In this document: one piece after another, positions 19,661 through 27,761 of the stretch
How positions within the stretch are numbered: the first letter of the stretch is position 1
Layout of the letters: every line of letters begins with the position of its first letter
Source: Flavobacterium taihuense
GTDB taxonomy: Bacteria > Bacteroidota > Bacteroidia > Flavobacteriales > Flavobacteriaceae
Length of the DNA stretch: 64,000 nt
Assembly (NCBI RefSeq): GCF_019351435.1
Contig: NZ_JAHWYN010000004.1
Span: 112,413 to 176,412 of the forward strand
Reading direction: 5' to 3'
Position numbers and translations under genes: made by a program
The notes under the pieces: generated by a model
What the model saw: only the letters and a program-made list of their open reading frames with translations
What the model was told of the DNA's origin: nothing
The model's database searches: none

Positions 19661-20197
19661 ATGATAATTACCATAGACAATACCCTTAAACTGGAATTAA
19701 TAAATGAAATTCATGCACAACCCATATTTGAAATGGTTGATGCTAATAGAGCTCATTTAAGACCTTGGTTGCCTTTCGTAGACCGAATGCAAACGGTTGA
19801 ATTTGCAGATAATTTTGTAAAAGGAACGATGCAACGCAATAACGATGGAAACGAATATGCTTTTGTTATTATTGAAAATGCAAAAGTAATTGGCCGAATA
19901 GGAGTGTATAAAATAGACAGTCAAAATAAAATTGGAGAAATTGGATATTGGATTATTGAAGGATTTCAAGGAAAGGGGATTGTCACCAAATCCTGTAAAG
20001 CCATTATCGATTTTTGCTTTTCGGATTTACAGCTGAACCGAATCGAAATTAAATGCGGTACAGGAAATTTCAAAAGCAAAACTATTCCGGAGAAACTAAA
20101 CTTCACTAAAGAAGGAGTGATTCGACAAGGCGAATTGCTGCATGATAGGTTCATCGACTTGAATTTGTACTCCCTTTTGAAAGCGGATAGAAAATAA
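19661..20197 (+). CDS. GNAT N-acetyltransferase, RimJ/RimL-like
   Basis: A 178-residue GNAT enzyme that would acetylate an amine using acetyl-CoA. The pattern ANRAHLRPWLPFVD near the N-terminus and the acetyl-CoA site IGEIGYWIIEGFQGKGIVTKS in the middle (EIGYWI then QGKGI) are those of ribosomal-protein serine/alanine acetyltransferases. In many relatives the second half contains NxxSxxVxEKLGF; here the corresponding stretch reads GNFKSKTIPEKLNF, so several conserved positions differ. Its stop overlaps the start of the next gene by one base (TAATG), implying translational coupling. Confidence 0.85.
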   Translation: MIITIDNTLKLELINEIHAQPIFEMVDANRAHLRPWLPFVDRMQTVEFADNFVKGTMQRNNDGNEYAFVIIENAKVIGRIGVYKIDSQNKIGEIGYWIIEGFQGKGIVTKSCKAIIDFCFSDLQLNRIEIKCGTGNFKSKTIPEKLNFTKEGVIRQGELLHDRFIDLNLYSLLKADRK

Positions 20198-20745
20198 TGA
20201 AAAGGATAATAATAATCTCAGCCACATTTTTGTCATTAAATGTTTTTGGACAGGGTAGGTTTCAATCTGAAAAGGAACCATTTCTTAAAGTTGTTTACCT
20301 AAATGAAAATTCTGTCGAAGAAAAGCCTGCTTGTTTTTTAAATGGAAAACACATTGACGAAAGTGTTCTTAATACTTTGCAACCAGAGGAAGTTGAAACT
20401 ATAAAGGTTGAAAAGGAGGATGTTGAAATTGATAAAGTTAAATATTTTGGCAAAATTATTATTCAGACAAAAGAGAGTTACGAACCAATCTTTCTTTCAT
20501 TAAATCAATTGAAGTCAAAATATACAAACTGTAAAGAAGGAGTAACTATTTTTGAAATTGACAATGAAGTAATCAAAGCAGATTATGATAAATATTCAGT
20601 TGATGCCAATTTTATATTGAAAATCACGGTAGATAAACTTGAGAACTCTATTGAAAATTTTAACTTAAATGTTGTAAAAATTTACACTAAATCGGAGGAG
20701 AATATTAAAAATGAAAGCCAAATAAAAATCCGCGGTTCTGAATAA
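20197..20745 (+). CDS. Secreted protein of unknown function
   Basis: A 182-residue protein with a signal peptide ending NVFGQ at about residue 18. The rest is acidic and lysine-rich and I recognise no domain; it has the look of small periplasmic proteins annotated as hypothetical in Flavobacterium. The segment LNGKHIDESVLNTLQPEEVE and FGKIIIQTKE resemble the plug-like pattern 'name-of-item ... gkv ... I.I.TK' seen in some TonB-related and TonB C-terminal proteins, a weak hint only. It is translationally coupled to the GNAT gene. Confidence 0.6.
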   Translation: MKRIIIISATFLSLNVFGQGRFQSEKEPFLKVVYLNENSVEEKPACFLNGKHIDESVLNTLQPEEVETIKVEKEDVEIDKVKYFGKIIIQTKESYEPIFLSLNQLKSKYTNCKEGVTIFEIDNEVIKADYDKYSVDANFILKITVDKLENSIENFNLNVVKIYTKSEENIKNESQIKIRGSE

Positions 20746-20886
20746 GTATCAACAAGTAAATAATCATTAGTTTCATGTTGGGAACAACTCATTGTTTTAA
20801 AATGTATTTACCTTGATTCAAATCCTCAAATTTTCTCATTCTCTAAATTTATTCGTAAATTTGCACCTCAATAAAAATTAAATACA

Positions 20887-21819
20887 ATGGAAAACGGAAT
20901 ATACGCTAAATTCAACACCGCAAAAGGGGCGATTTTGGTAAAACTAACACACGATTTAACTCCTGGAACAGTTGGTAACTTTGTTGCTCTTGCTGAAGGA
21001 AACATGGAAAACAAAATAAAACCTCAAGGACAAAAATTCTATGATGGTTTAAACTTTCACAGAGTAATTCCTGATTTTATGATTCAAGGAGGATGTCCTC
21101 TTGGAACAGGAACAGGAGATCCAGGATATAAGTTTGATGATGAATTCCATCAAGATTTGCGTCACGATGCACCAGGTGTTTTGTCAATGGCAAATTCAGG
21201 TCCAGGTTCTAATGGTTCTCAGTTTTTTATCACGCACATTGCTACTCCTTGGCTAGATGACAAACATACTGTTTTTGGAAATGTTGTAGAAGGACAAGAT
21301 GTTGTTGATGCTATTGCACAAGGCGATGCATTAGAATCAGTTGAAATCATCAGAGTAGGTGAAGAAGCTCAAAAGTGGAACGCTATTGAAGCTTTTGTTG
21401 GTTTAAAAGGAGCTCGTTTGAAAAAATTGGCCGCTTTGAAAGCTGAATCTGAAGCAAAAATGGAAACATTAGCAGCTGGTTTCGAAAAAACAGAAAGCGG
21501 TTTGCGTTACCAATTCATCCAAAGAGGTTCTGGTAAAAAAGCAGAAAGCGGTAAAACGGTTGCTGTTCACTATGAAGGTTCATTGGAAAATGGTAAAGTT
21601 TTTGATTCATCGTACCCAAGAAAAAAACCAATCGAGTTCAGATTGGGTCAAGGTCAAGTTATTGAAGGTTGGGACGAAGGTATTGCTTTGTTGCAAGTAG
21701 GAGATAAAGCTCGTTTTGTGATTCCATCTGACTTAGGTTACGGACCAGCAGGAGCAGGTGGTGTTATTCCACCAAATGCTACTTTGATTTTTGATGTAGA
21801 ATTGATGGACGTTAAATAG
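20887..21819 (+). CDS. Dual-domain peptidyl-prolyl isomerase: cyclophilin fused to FKBP
   Basis: A 310-residue cytoplasmic protein. Residues about 8-160 are a cyclophilin (FHRVIPDFMIQGG, then GSQFFITHIATPWLDDKHTV); a helical, alanine/lysine-rich linker spans about 165-200; residues about 205-309 are an FKBP domain (VHYEGSLENGKVFDSS, VIEGWDEGIALLQVGDKARF, YGPAGAGGVIPPNATLIFDV). Both halves look catalytically complete. Cyclophilin-FKBP fusions (CFBP, dual-family immunophilins) have been described from Flavobacterium johnsoniae, and this is evidently the same type. It would speed proline isomerisation in protein folding. A strong terminator follows. Confidence 0.93.
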   Translation: MENGIYAKFNTAKGAILVKLTHDLTPGTVGNFVALAEGNMENKIKPQGQKFYDGLNFHRVIPDFMIQGGCPLGTGTGDPGYKFDDEFHQDLRHDAPGVLSMANSGPGSNGSQFFITHIATPWLDDKHTVFGNVVEGQDVVDAIAQGDALESVEIIRVGEEAQKWNAIEAFVGLKGARLKKLAALKAESEAKMETLAAGFEKTESGLRYQFIQRGSGKKAESGKTVAVHYEGSLENGKVFDSSYPRKKPIEFRLGQGQVIEGWDEGIALLQVGDKARFVIPSDLGYGPAGAGGVIPPNATLIFDVELMDVK

Positions 21820-21850
21820 TCTTTATTTATATTCACTGATTATAAAAATA

Positions 21851-21888
21851 AAAAAAAATCCCAAAACGTGAGTTTTGGGATTTTTTTT
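21851..21888. terminator. Bidirectional terminator
   Basis: AAAAAAAATCCCAAAAC pairs perfectly with GTTTTGGGATTTTTTTT around GTGA. It lies between the convergent ends of the immunophilin gene (21819) and the haloperoxidase-like gene (21919) and has T-runs in both directions. Confidence 0.95.
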
Positions 21889-21918
21889 ATTGGTGTTGAT
21901 TAGTTTTTTTAGTAAATA

Positions 21919-22833
21919 CTATAACTTTAAAAAGGTAATTAGATCTTTGTTTAATTTGTCTTTTTCTGTGTAGAATAATCCATGGGGAGCATCTTCGTAG
22001 ATTATATACGTATTGTCTTTTATCAGTTTTGAAGTTTTATCCGAAGATATTTCGATAGGAACAATTTCGTCTGCACTGCCATGAATGATTAGTGTGGGAA
22101 CCTTTATTGTGTGCAGTTCGTCTCTAAAATCTGTTGTAGAAAAAGATTTTGCACACTCTAATGTGGCACGGGGAGATGCAAATGAACATAACATTCTATA
22201 GTACTCAAGCAATGGAGTACTTATAGGCTTGTTTGTAATGTCCATTGGTTTATTTGGAATGTTTACTCCAAAAAATAGTTTGCCGAAAATATCAATAAAA
22301 CCAATTCTGTCGTCTTTAATTTTTTGTGCTGTCGCTTCGTTTTTTTCTTTTGGATGTCCTTCAGGATTGTCTTTTGTTTGTAGTAAAAAAGGAATTATAG
22401 AAGAAATCAATGCCGCTTTTACCACTTGTTTTCCACCATAACGACTAAAATATCGAACAACTTCTCCTCCTCCCATGGAGAATCCCACAAGTGAAACCTC
22501 TTTTAATTCTAATTGTTCAATTATTGAGTTTAGGTCATCCGTCAGCGTATCATAACTATAACTGTTCCAGGGTTGGGACGATTTGCCAAAACCTCGACGA
22601 TCATAAGCAATTACTCTAAAATTATTTTCGACTAATGATGCAATTTGGTATTCCCACATTTCATTAGACAGAGGCCATCCATGAATTAAAATTACAGGTT
22701 TGCCTTCTCCGTAATCTTTCAGGTAAAGCTTTACATCTGGAGCAGTTTCTATATATTTATCCGTATTAAGAGTCAAAATAGAAGCATTGGATTCTTTTAT
22801 GAACTCATCTGGTTTGATTTGAATATTTTCCAT
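21919..22833 (-). CDS. Alpha/beta hydrolase of the non-heme haloperoxidase-like group
   Basis: A 304-residue cytoplasmic enzyme. The oxyanion segment HGWPLS is at 51-56, the catalytic elbow GFSMGGGEVVRYFSRYGG begins at 117 (Ser119), a histidine in EDAPHGLFYTEKD near 288 and an acidic residue in HGSADEIVPIE complete the triad. The sequence is that of cofactor-free chloroperoxidase/arylesterase-type hydrolases, in which halogenation is only a side reaction. About 30 residues precede the normal start of the fold (VKLYLKDYGEG); they are not a signal peptide. The natural substrate is unknown. Confidence 0.85.
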   Translation of the reverse strand: MENIQIKPDEFIKESNASILTLNTDKYIETAPDVKLYLKDYGEGKPVILIHGWPLSNEMWEYQIASLVENNFRVIAYDRRGFGKSSQPWNSYSYDTLTDDLNSIIEQLELKEVSLVGFSMGGGEVVRYFSRYGGKQVVKAALISSIIPFLLQTKDNPEGHPKEKNEATAQKIKDDRIGFIDIFGKLFFGVNIPNKPMDITNKPISTPLLEYYRMLCSFASPRATLECAKSFSTTDFRDELHTIKVPTLIIHGSADEIVPIEISSDKTSKLIKDNTYIIYEDAPHGLFYTEKDKLNKDLITFLKL

Positions 22834-22907
22834 GTTTTATAAATTATAAAGAACCTATTTTGTTCTACGGTAAAATTAGAGCGTACTTTTAAAAAAAAGT
22901 TATATAA

Positions 22908-22940
22908 TTTGGTTGTATAGTTATAAAATTGATATGTTTG
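22908..22940 (+). promoter_or_regulatory. Promoter of the CsaA-like gene (TTTG-N21-TATGTTTG)
   Basis: TTTG at 22908-22911 and TATGTTTG at 22933-22940 with 21 bases between them match the Bacteroidota -33/-7 pattern well. The start point would be near 22947, 14 bases before the ATG at 22961. An upstream TTG at 22913 in the same frame is therefore inside the promoter and not a start. Confidence 0.65.
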
Positions 22941-22960
22941 TTTCTATTAAAAGTACAATC

Positions 22961-23296
22961 ATGGATTTAAACTGGTCAGAATTTGAAAGGGTAGAAATGC
23001 GAGTGGGCACTATACTCGAAGTTAATGATTTTCCTGAAGCTAGAAAACCTGCTTTTCAACTCACCATAGATTTTGGTTCTGTCATTGGAATCCGAAAAAC
23101 ATCGGCGCAAATAACCAAGCGATACGCCAAGGAAGTTTTGGTGGGAAGACAGATTGTGGCTGTCGTCAATTTTCCTAGAAAACAAATCGGAAAGTTTATG
23201 AGTGAATGTTTGGTGCTTGGTGCGGTAGGCGAGGAGGGTGATGTGATTTTACTAGCGCCCGATTTTAAAATAGAAAACGGATTGCGAATAGGGTAG
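22961..23296 (+). CDS. csaA: CsaA-like tRNA-binding domain protein
   Basis: A 111-residue protein made of a single OB-fold tRNA-binding domain like that at the C-terminus of methionyl-tRNA synthetase and in Bacillus CsaA. Seen: FERVEMRVGTILEVNDFPEARKP (read as consecutive segments), KTSAQIT, and the ending NFPRKQIGKFMSECLVLGA with VILLAPD. CsaA is described as an export-related chaperone and tRNA-binding protein; the cellular role here is uncertain. The start was moved 16 codons downstream of the first possible start because of the promoter at 22908-22940. Its terminator includes the stop codon. Confidence 0.9.
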   Translation: MDLNWSEFERVEMRVGTILEVNDFPEARKPAFQLTIDFGSVIGIRKTSAQITKRYAKEVLVGRQIVAVVNFPRKQIGKFMSECLVLGAVGEEGDVILLAPDFKIENGLRIG

Positions 23297-23323
23297 TGTT
23301 ATGAAAATAAGACTACCCTTTTT
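23291..23323 (+). terminator. Terminator overlapping the csaA stop codon
   Basis: GGGTAGT (which contains the TAG stop) pairs with ACTACCC and is followed by TTTTT. The hairpin therefore begins inside the last codons of the gene. Confidence 0.75.
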
Positions 23324-23342
23324 ATAAAAATTATTGTTTTTT

Positions 23343-24161
23343 TTACTTCTCAATAGGTAAATCAGTTGAACCCCATTCGGACCAAGAACCATCATAAATG
23401 GCTTTTGGATTATCCGAAATCAATTCGCAGGCCAATAAGACAATACAAGCAGTAATTCCTGATCCACAGGTAAAAAATAAAGGTTGATCGTTTATTTTTA
23501 GGATTTTCTTTAGCTCTTCTTTTGATTTGTATTTTCCATCTTGTTGTAACTCTGTGAAAGGAATATTAATGGAGCCGGGAATATGTCCGCTTCTTAAGCC
23601 AACTCTTGGTTCTTCGAGAGTGGCATGGAAACGGTCTGTTGATCTGGCATCCATCAATACTGCTTCTTTGGTAGTAATGTTTTTCAGAATCTGCTCTTTG
23701 TTTTTGATTAATTCAGGCTGAAATTTAGCTTCAAAATCTCCTTTTGGGTAAGTTGGCTGTTGTTGTTTTTCGGTTGGATATCCTTCTTTAATCCATTCCG
23801 GCAATCCTCCATCCAATACAAAAACATTGGAATGTCCCATCGCTTTGAACATCCACCAAGCTCTTGGGCTGGAATAAATTCCTAAAGTGTCGTAAACTAC
23901 AATGATACTGTTTTTGTTGATGCCTAATTTTTGACTTTCGGCAGCGAATTGTGCTGCAGAAGGGAAAGTATTTGGCAACGGATTGCTGGTGTCACTAAAA
24001 TTATTTTTGATGTCAAATAAGCGGGCACCTTTTATTTGTAAATCGGGATTTTGATTCTCTAGATTAGATTGGTTTTGGTCTAATCTTGCCTCAAGGATGA
24101 TTAGATTTGAATCGTTTAAATGTTGTTGTAACCAAGCTGCGGAAACTATAGGATTTGTCAT
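23343..24161 (-). CDS. sseA: 3-mercaptopyruvate/thiosulfate sulfurtransferase
   Basis: A 272-residue two-rhodanese protein. The N-terminal domain (about 5-128) is inactive, and the C-terminal domain (about 150-270) carries the active-site loop CGSGITA with the persulfide-forming Cys232. CGSG[VI]TA is the mercaptopyruvate type, whereas thiosulfate sulfurtransferases usually have CRKGVTA, so mercaptopyruvate is the likelier donor. VLMDARSTDRFHATLEEPR and RSGHIPGSINIPF are standard rhodanese segments. No signal peptide is present. It transfers sulfur from mercaptopyruvate to cyanide or thiol acceptors in cysteine metabolism. Confidence 0.92.
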   Translation of the reverse strand: MTNPIVSAAWLQQHLNDSNLIILEARLDQNQSNLENQNPDLQIKGARLFDIKNNFSDTSNPLPNTFPSAAQFAAESQKLGINKNSIIVVYDTLGIYSSPRAWWMFKAMGHSNVFVLDGGLPEWIKEGYPTEKQQQPTYPKGDFEAKFQPELIKNKEQILKNITTKEAVLMDARSTDRFHATLEEPRVGLRSGHIPGSINIPFTELQQDGKYKSKEELKKILKINDQPLFFTCGSGITACIVLLACELISDNPKAIYDGSWSEWGSTDLPIEK

Positions 24162-24403
24162 TTTAGTTGTTTGTTTTTGTAGTTATATTCTAAATAAACA
24201 GTATTTAATTTTAAACATATAAGTATAAAGTTATAGTTTGTCAAAACAGTGATTTAAAGGGAATATAAGCTAAAAAAATCTTTATAGGCTTAAGTGTCTT
24301 TGCTTAAATGAACTTTTGATTTAACTCGATTTTTTTAAAATTAAAAACTTATATGACTTATATGTTTACCAATATATTTGACGAAATGCTGTTACTTATA
24401 GAA

Positions 24404-24949
24404 TTAAGCGATTTTTGCAATTAATTGTTGTAAATAGTTTTGTCCTTCTTCCCAATATTCAAGATTGGAATCAGAGTTGATGTGTCCTTTTTGGCCGACG
24501 TTTATAAAATCACTTCCCCAATAAGCGGCTAATTCTTTGGCTCTTTCGAGCGACATATACGTGTCGTTTTCGGTGCCAATAACCATTGATGGAAAAGGAA
24601 GTGCTTGTGTTGGAATGGGTGAAAAGTGTCTTAGGAAATCGGGTGTGTGTGCTGGAGAATCTACATCTGCGGGAGCGACAAGCATAGCGCCAATGATGTT
24701 TGGATTGTTATTTTGGGAAATCCAATGCATCACTAGGGAAACTGCCAGACTATGAGCCACTAAAATGGTTGGTTCATCTATTTGTTGAATGGTTTTTGAA
24801 AGTCTTTCAAGCCATTCCGCGAGTTGAGGTTCGTCCCAATTGTCTTGTATGACTTTTGTTGAATTGGTAAATTTTTGTAACCAAAAGCTTTGCCAGTGTT
24901 TTTCGCCAGAATCACCAAGTCCTGGAATGATTAATAAGTGCGGGGTCAT
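24404..24949 (-). CDS. RBBP9/YdeN-type serine hydrolase
   Basis: A 181-residue alpha/beta hydrolase of the RBBP9/YdeN (DUF1234-like) family. The N-terminal LLIIPGLGDSGEKHWQSFW is characteristic, VAHSLAVSLVMHW has the nucleophile Ser67, VIGTENDTYMSLERA carries the acidic residue, and GHINSDSNL the histidine. The substrate is unknown in bacteria. Its start overlaps the end of the following upstream hydrolase by 4 bases (ATGA type), so the two are translated as a coupled pair. Confidence 0.88.
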   Translation of the reverse strand: MTPHLLIIPGLGDSGEKHWQSFWLQKFTNSTKVIQDNWDEPQLAEWLERLSKTIQQIDEPTILVAHSLAVSLVMHWISQNNNPNIIGAMLVAPADVDSPAHTPDFLRHFSPIPTQALPFPSMVIGTENDTYMSLERAKELAAYWGSDFINVGQKGHINSDSNLEYWEEGQNYLQQLIAKIA

Positions 24950-25785
24950 TTTTTGAGTTCTTTTTTTAGGGAAACAATTCTTTGAATTTCTTTGACAACT
25001 AATGGGAAAGCGGGTTCGGTCATATTATGTCCAAAACCTTGTAATTCGTACAAAGTCGTCTGTTTATGACCTGTAAGTTTCATCATTCGCATCATATAAG
25101 CGTTTTCTTCGTAGCGTCCCAACATTTCTAATTCTCTATCGCCTGTAATTAGCAATAAAGGCGGAGCATCAGCGCAAACGTGATATAACGGTGCAAACTC
25201 ATCAACTATGGGTTGAGTGTCTGGAATACCTCTTTCTTTTCGGATTTCAAAATGGGTTATAGTTTGAGCGCTTAACGGAATCAATCCTGCTATTGAATTG
25301 GCGTCAATTCCATCAGCTTTTAGCCATTTTTTGTCCAATCCCACCATCAATGACAAATACGCACCAGCTGAATGTCCCGAAACTATAATTAAAGAATCGC
25401 CCCCACCATAAGTGGCAATATTCTTGAATGTCCAAGCTACGGCTGCTGCAGCATCTTCAATGCATTTTTGAGCCTTTACTTTTGGGGATAGTCTATAATT
25501 TACCGAAACCACACAAAATCCTTTGTCTTTGAGTCCTTCGGGAAGTTCTTTGTTTCCTGAGGTTAAACCACCACCGTGAAACCAAATTACTGTGGTAAAT
25601 CCTTTGGTGTTTTTTGGGTAATAGATATCGAGAACACAACGTTCCTTGATGTACGCATCACTATTGGCTGTGGCTTCGTTGTAATAAGGGATATTGGTAA
25701 CGGTGGTATATTCTGTTTTTTGGGCAGAAATTAATGTTACAGAAAGTAATAATAGTAACGAAATAAATATTTTTTTCATTTTCAT
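24946..25785 (-). CDS. Secreted carbohydrate-esterase-like alpha/beta hydrolase (BD-FAE/HSL type)
   Basis: A 279-residue enzyme with a signal peptide of about 21 residues ending ISAQ; translation may start at codon 1 or 3. The oxyanion motif HGGGLTSG at 70-77 and nucleophile elbow GHSAGAYL at 137-144 (Ser139) are those of hormone-sensitive-lipase-like and feruloyl-esterase (BD-FAE) families. The aspartate is likely in LLITGDREL and the histidine in ELQGFGHNMTEP. It is the first gene of a two-gene operon with the RBBP9-like hydrolase. It probably removes an ester group from a carbohydrate or small molecule outside the cytoplasm. Confidence 0.82.
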   Translation of the reverse strand: MKMKKIFISLLLLLSVTLISAQKTEYTTVTNIPYYNEATANSDAYIKERCVLDIYYPKNTKGFTTVIWFHGGGLTSGNKELPEGLKDKGFCVVSVNYRLSPKVKAQKCIEDAAAAVAWTFKNIATYGGGDSLIIVSGHSAGAYLSLMVGLDKKWLKADGIDANSIAGLIPLSAQTITHFEIRKERGIPDTQPIVDEFAPLYHVCADAPPLLLITGDRELEMLGRYEENAYMMRMMKLTGHKQTTLYELQGFGHNMTEPAFPLVVKEIQRIVSLKKELKK

Positions 25786-25863
25786 TTTTTATTTGAAACC
25801 ATAAAAGTACAGAATTTTTTACGTTGTCTGTATTGGTTCTTATGAAAATGTAAAGCTGTTATT

Positions 25864-25957
25864 TAGCCCCGATAGTAGTGGCATCCCGATTTAGAAAAAC
25901 AAGGCTTTTTTGCCGTAGTTTTTGTTAATCGGGAATATAACGGATAGCGGGACTGAA
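25864..25957 (+). repeat. Dispersed palindromic repeat family, short copy D
   Basis: Begins TAGCCCCGATAGTAGTGGCA and ends AACGGATAGCGGGACT. Between the ends, CCCGATTTA pairs with TTAATCGGG. It has the same ends as copies A-C but lacks their GAGCGACC central module, so it appears to be a short form of the family. Confidence 0.75.
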
Positions 25958-25985
25958 CTTGATGAAATGCAAAAATGTCTGCTCC

Positions 25986-26019
25986 AAAAAAAATCCATCA
26001 ACCGAGGCTGATGGATTTT
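25986..26019 (-). terminator. Terminator of the alpha-oxoamine synthase gene
   Basis: AAAATCCATCA pairs with TGATGGATTTT around an 8-base loop; on the minus strand a T-run of about eight follows. It lies 26 bases after the stop at 26045. Confidence 0.9.
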
Positions 26020-26044
26020 CTATATTTATATGGACTGCTAAAAA

Positions 26045-27307
26045 TTAAGCATCCAAATCTACTGTAGTTCTGCTGGCGATTTCTTTGTAGGTTCCGTTTA
26101 CTAATTTCTCGCGGATGGCTTCAAAAGCTGTAAGTGTTTCAGCAATATCTTCCAATGTGTGGGAAGCAGTAGGAATAACGCGCAATAAAATCATTCCTTT
26201 TGGAATAACAGGATAAATCACGATTGACAAGAAAATACCATAATTTTCTCTTAGGTCGTTTACCATCACCATCGCTTCTGGTACACTTCCTTCCAAGTAA
26301 ACTGGAGTAACACAAGTGTTTGTGTCACCAATATTAAATCCTTTGCTTCTCAAACCATTTTGCAAAGTATTTACGTTTTCCCATAATTTGTTTTTCAATC
26401 CTGGGTTGTCACGCAACAATTGCAAACGTTTCAAAGAACCAATAGTTTGAATCATTGGCAATGCTTTGGCAAACATTTGAGAACGTAAGTTGTATTTTAA
26501 ATAATCGATAATATCTTTATCTGCAGCAACGAAAGCACCAATATTCGCCATTGATTTTGCAAACGTAGAGAAATAAACATCAATTCCGTCTTGGCAATTT
26601 TGCTCTTCACCAGCTCCGGCACCTGTTTCTCCAAGTGTACCAAAACCGTGCGCATCATCTACAAGCAAACGGAAATTGTATTTTTCTTTCATCGCTACAA
26701 TCTCTTTCAGCTTTCCTTGTTGCCCGCGCATTCCAAAAACACCTTCGGTAATAAACAAGATACCACCACCAGTTGTTTCGGCTAATTTTGTAGCACGATC
26801 CAAGTTTTTCTCCATGCTTTCGATGTCGTTGTGCCTGTACGTAAAACGTTTTCCGCTATGCAAACGAACACCGTCAATAATACAAGCGTGAGCGTCAACG
26901 TCGTATACAATCACATCATTTCTGGTAACCAATGCATCGATGATAGATACCATTCCTTGGTAACCAAAATTCAATAAATAAGCAGATTCTTTCATTACAA
27001 AAGCAGCTAATTCATTTTCTAATTGTTCGTGATATTTAGTGTGACCACTCATCATACGCGCTCCCATTGGGGCTGCTGCACCATATTCTATCGCTGCATC
27101 CGCATCTGCTTTACGCACTTCCGGATGGTTTGCAAGACCTAAATAGTCATTCAAACTCCAGTTCAAAACCTCTTTTCCTTGAAATTTCATTCTCGGTCCT
27201 AAGTCTCCTTCTAATTTTGGAAATACAAAATAACCTTCTGCTTGTGATGCCCATTTTCCTAATGGACCTTTATTGTTCTGGATTCTTTCGAATAAATCTG
27301 TTACCAT
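26045..27307 (-). CDS. Alpha-oxoamine synthase: serine palmitoyltransferase or cysteate acyltransferase type
   Basis: A 420-residue PLP enzyme of fold type I in the KBL/AONS/SPT family, which condenses an amino acid with an acyl thioester and releases CO2. Seen: NYLGLANHPEV-like NDYLGLANHPEV, the cofactor-stacking DVDAHACIIDG, DDAH at 217-220 and the Schiff-base lysine in FSTFAKSMANIG (Lys251). In Flavobacterium such enzymes can use cysteate for sulfonolipid (capnine) synthesis, which is linked to gliding, while in other Bacteroidota they use serine for sphingolipids. The sequence alone does not decide which. It is monocistronic, with its own terminator. Confidence 0.82.
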   Translation of the reverse strand: MVTDLFERIQNNKGPLGKWASQAEGYFVFPKLEGDLGPRMKFQGKEVLNWSLNDYLGLANHPEVRKADADAAIEYGAAAPMGARMMSGHTKYHEQLENELAAFVMKESAYLLNFGYQGMVSIIDALVTRNDVIVYDVDAHACIIDGVRLHSGKRFTYRHNDIESMEKNLDRATKLAETTGGGILFITEGVFGMRGQQGKLKEIVAMKEKYNFRLLVDDAHGFGTLGETGAGAGEEQNCQDGIDVYFSTFAKSMANIGAFVAADKDIIDYLKYNLRSQMFAKALPMIQTIGSLKRLQLLRDNPGLKNKLWENVNTLQNGLRSKGFNIGDTNTCVTPVYLEGSVPEAMVMVNDLRENYGIFLSIVIYPVIPKGMILLRVIPTASHTLEDIAETLTAFEAIREKLVNGTYKEIASRTTVDLDA

Positions 27308-27439
27308 AATATATATCTGTATATGCTATTAATTTTAAGTCCCGTTCCGAAGTTTCGGAATCGGGAGCAAAAATAAATATTTATAATGTATTAGCACCTT
27401 GAAAGTATATTTATTTTTCTAAAACCAAACCATTATAAA

Positions 27440-27625
27440 TAGCAAAGCCGTCATTCTGAGCCAAGTCGAGGAGGAGGAGCTTTTTCCTGCTGTGCATTAC
27501 AAGCTCTCCGTCATAAACTTTTTTTTCTATTGTGCCGTAAGGAGCTTCTTCCAGTCGCTCTTGCGCCACAAGAAAAAATAGGTTTATTCCGTTGAGACTT
27601 TCCATTTCCATCAGGGCTAATGCGG
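27440..27625 (-). repeat. Dispersed palindromic repeat family, copy C
   Basis: On the minus strand: TAGCCCTGATGGAAATGGAA, TTTCTTGTGGCGCAAGAGCG then ACTGGAAGAAGCTCCTT, and GGAGAGCTTGTAATGCACAG followed by CAGGAAAAAGCTCC. The order of blocks equals copies A and B. An open frame of 73 codons crosses it, but it is made of repeat sequence. The rest of the 454-base gap 27308-27761 holds the TCTAAAATC mini-repeats and AT-rich sequence. Confidence 0.8.
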
Positions 27626-27710
27626 TAATCAACCATTTTTTTTCAATAAAAACACGTATATTTGAATTAGGTATAATAGAAATGGCAATAACAATTGCAA
27701 TATCAATTTG

Positions 27711-27754
27711 AAAATCTAAAATCTGAAGTCTAAAATCTGCAATCTAAAATTTAA
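27711..27754 (+). repeat. TCTAAAATC tandem mini-repeat before the NYN gene
   Basis: Four degenerate copies in a row: ATCTAAAATC, GAAGTCTAAAATC, GCAATCTAAAAT and TTAAATTAGG, ending 7 bases before the ATG at 27762. The preceding stretch TGGCAATAACAATTGCAATA is similarly repetitive. Confidence 0.65.
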
Positions 27755-27761
27755 ATTAGGT

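Noticed and set aside
21919..22833. A halogenating enzyme for a secondary-metabolite cluster
   Set aside because: Cofactor-free haloperoxidase-like hydrolases act mainly as esterases, and no biosynthetic genes surround it.
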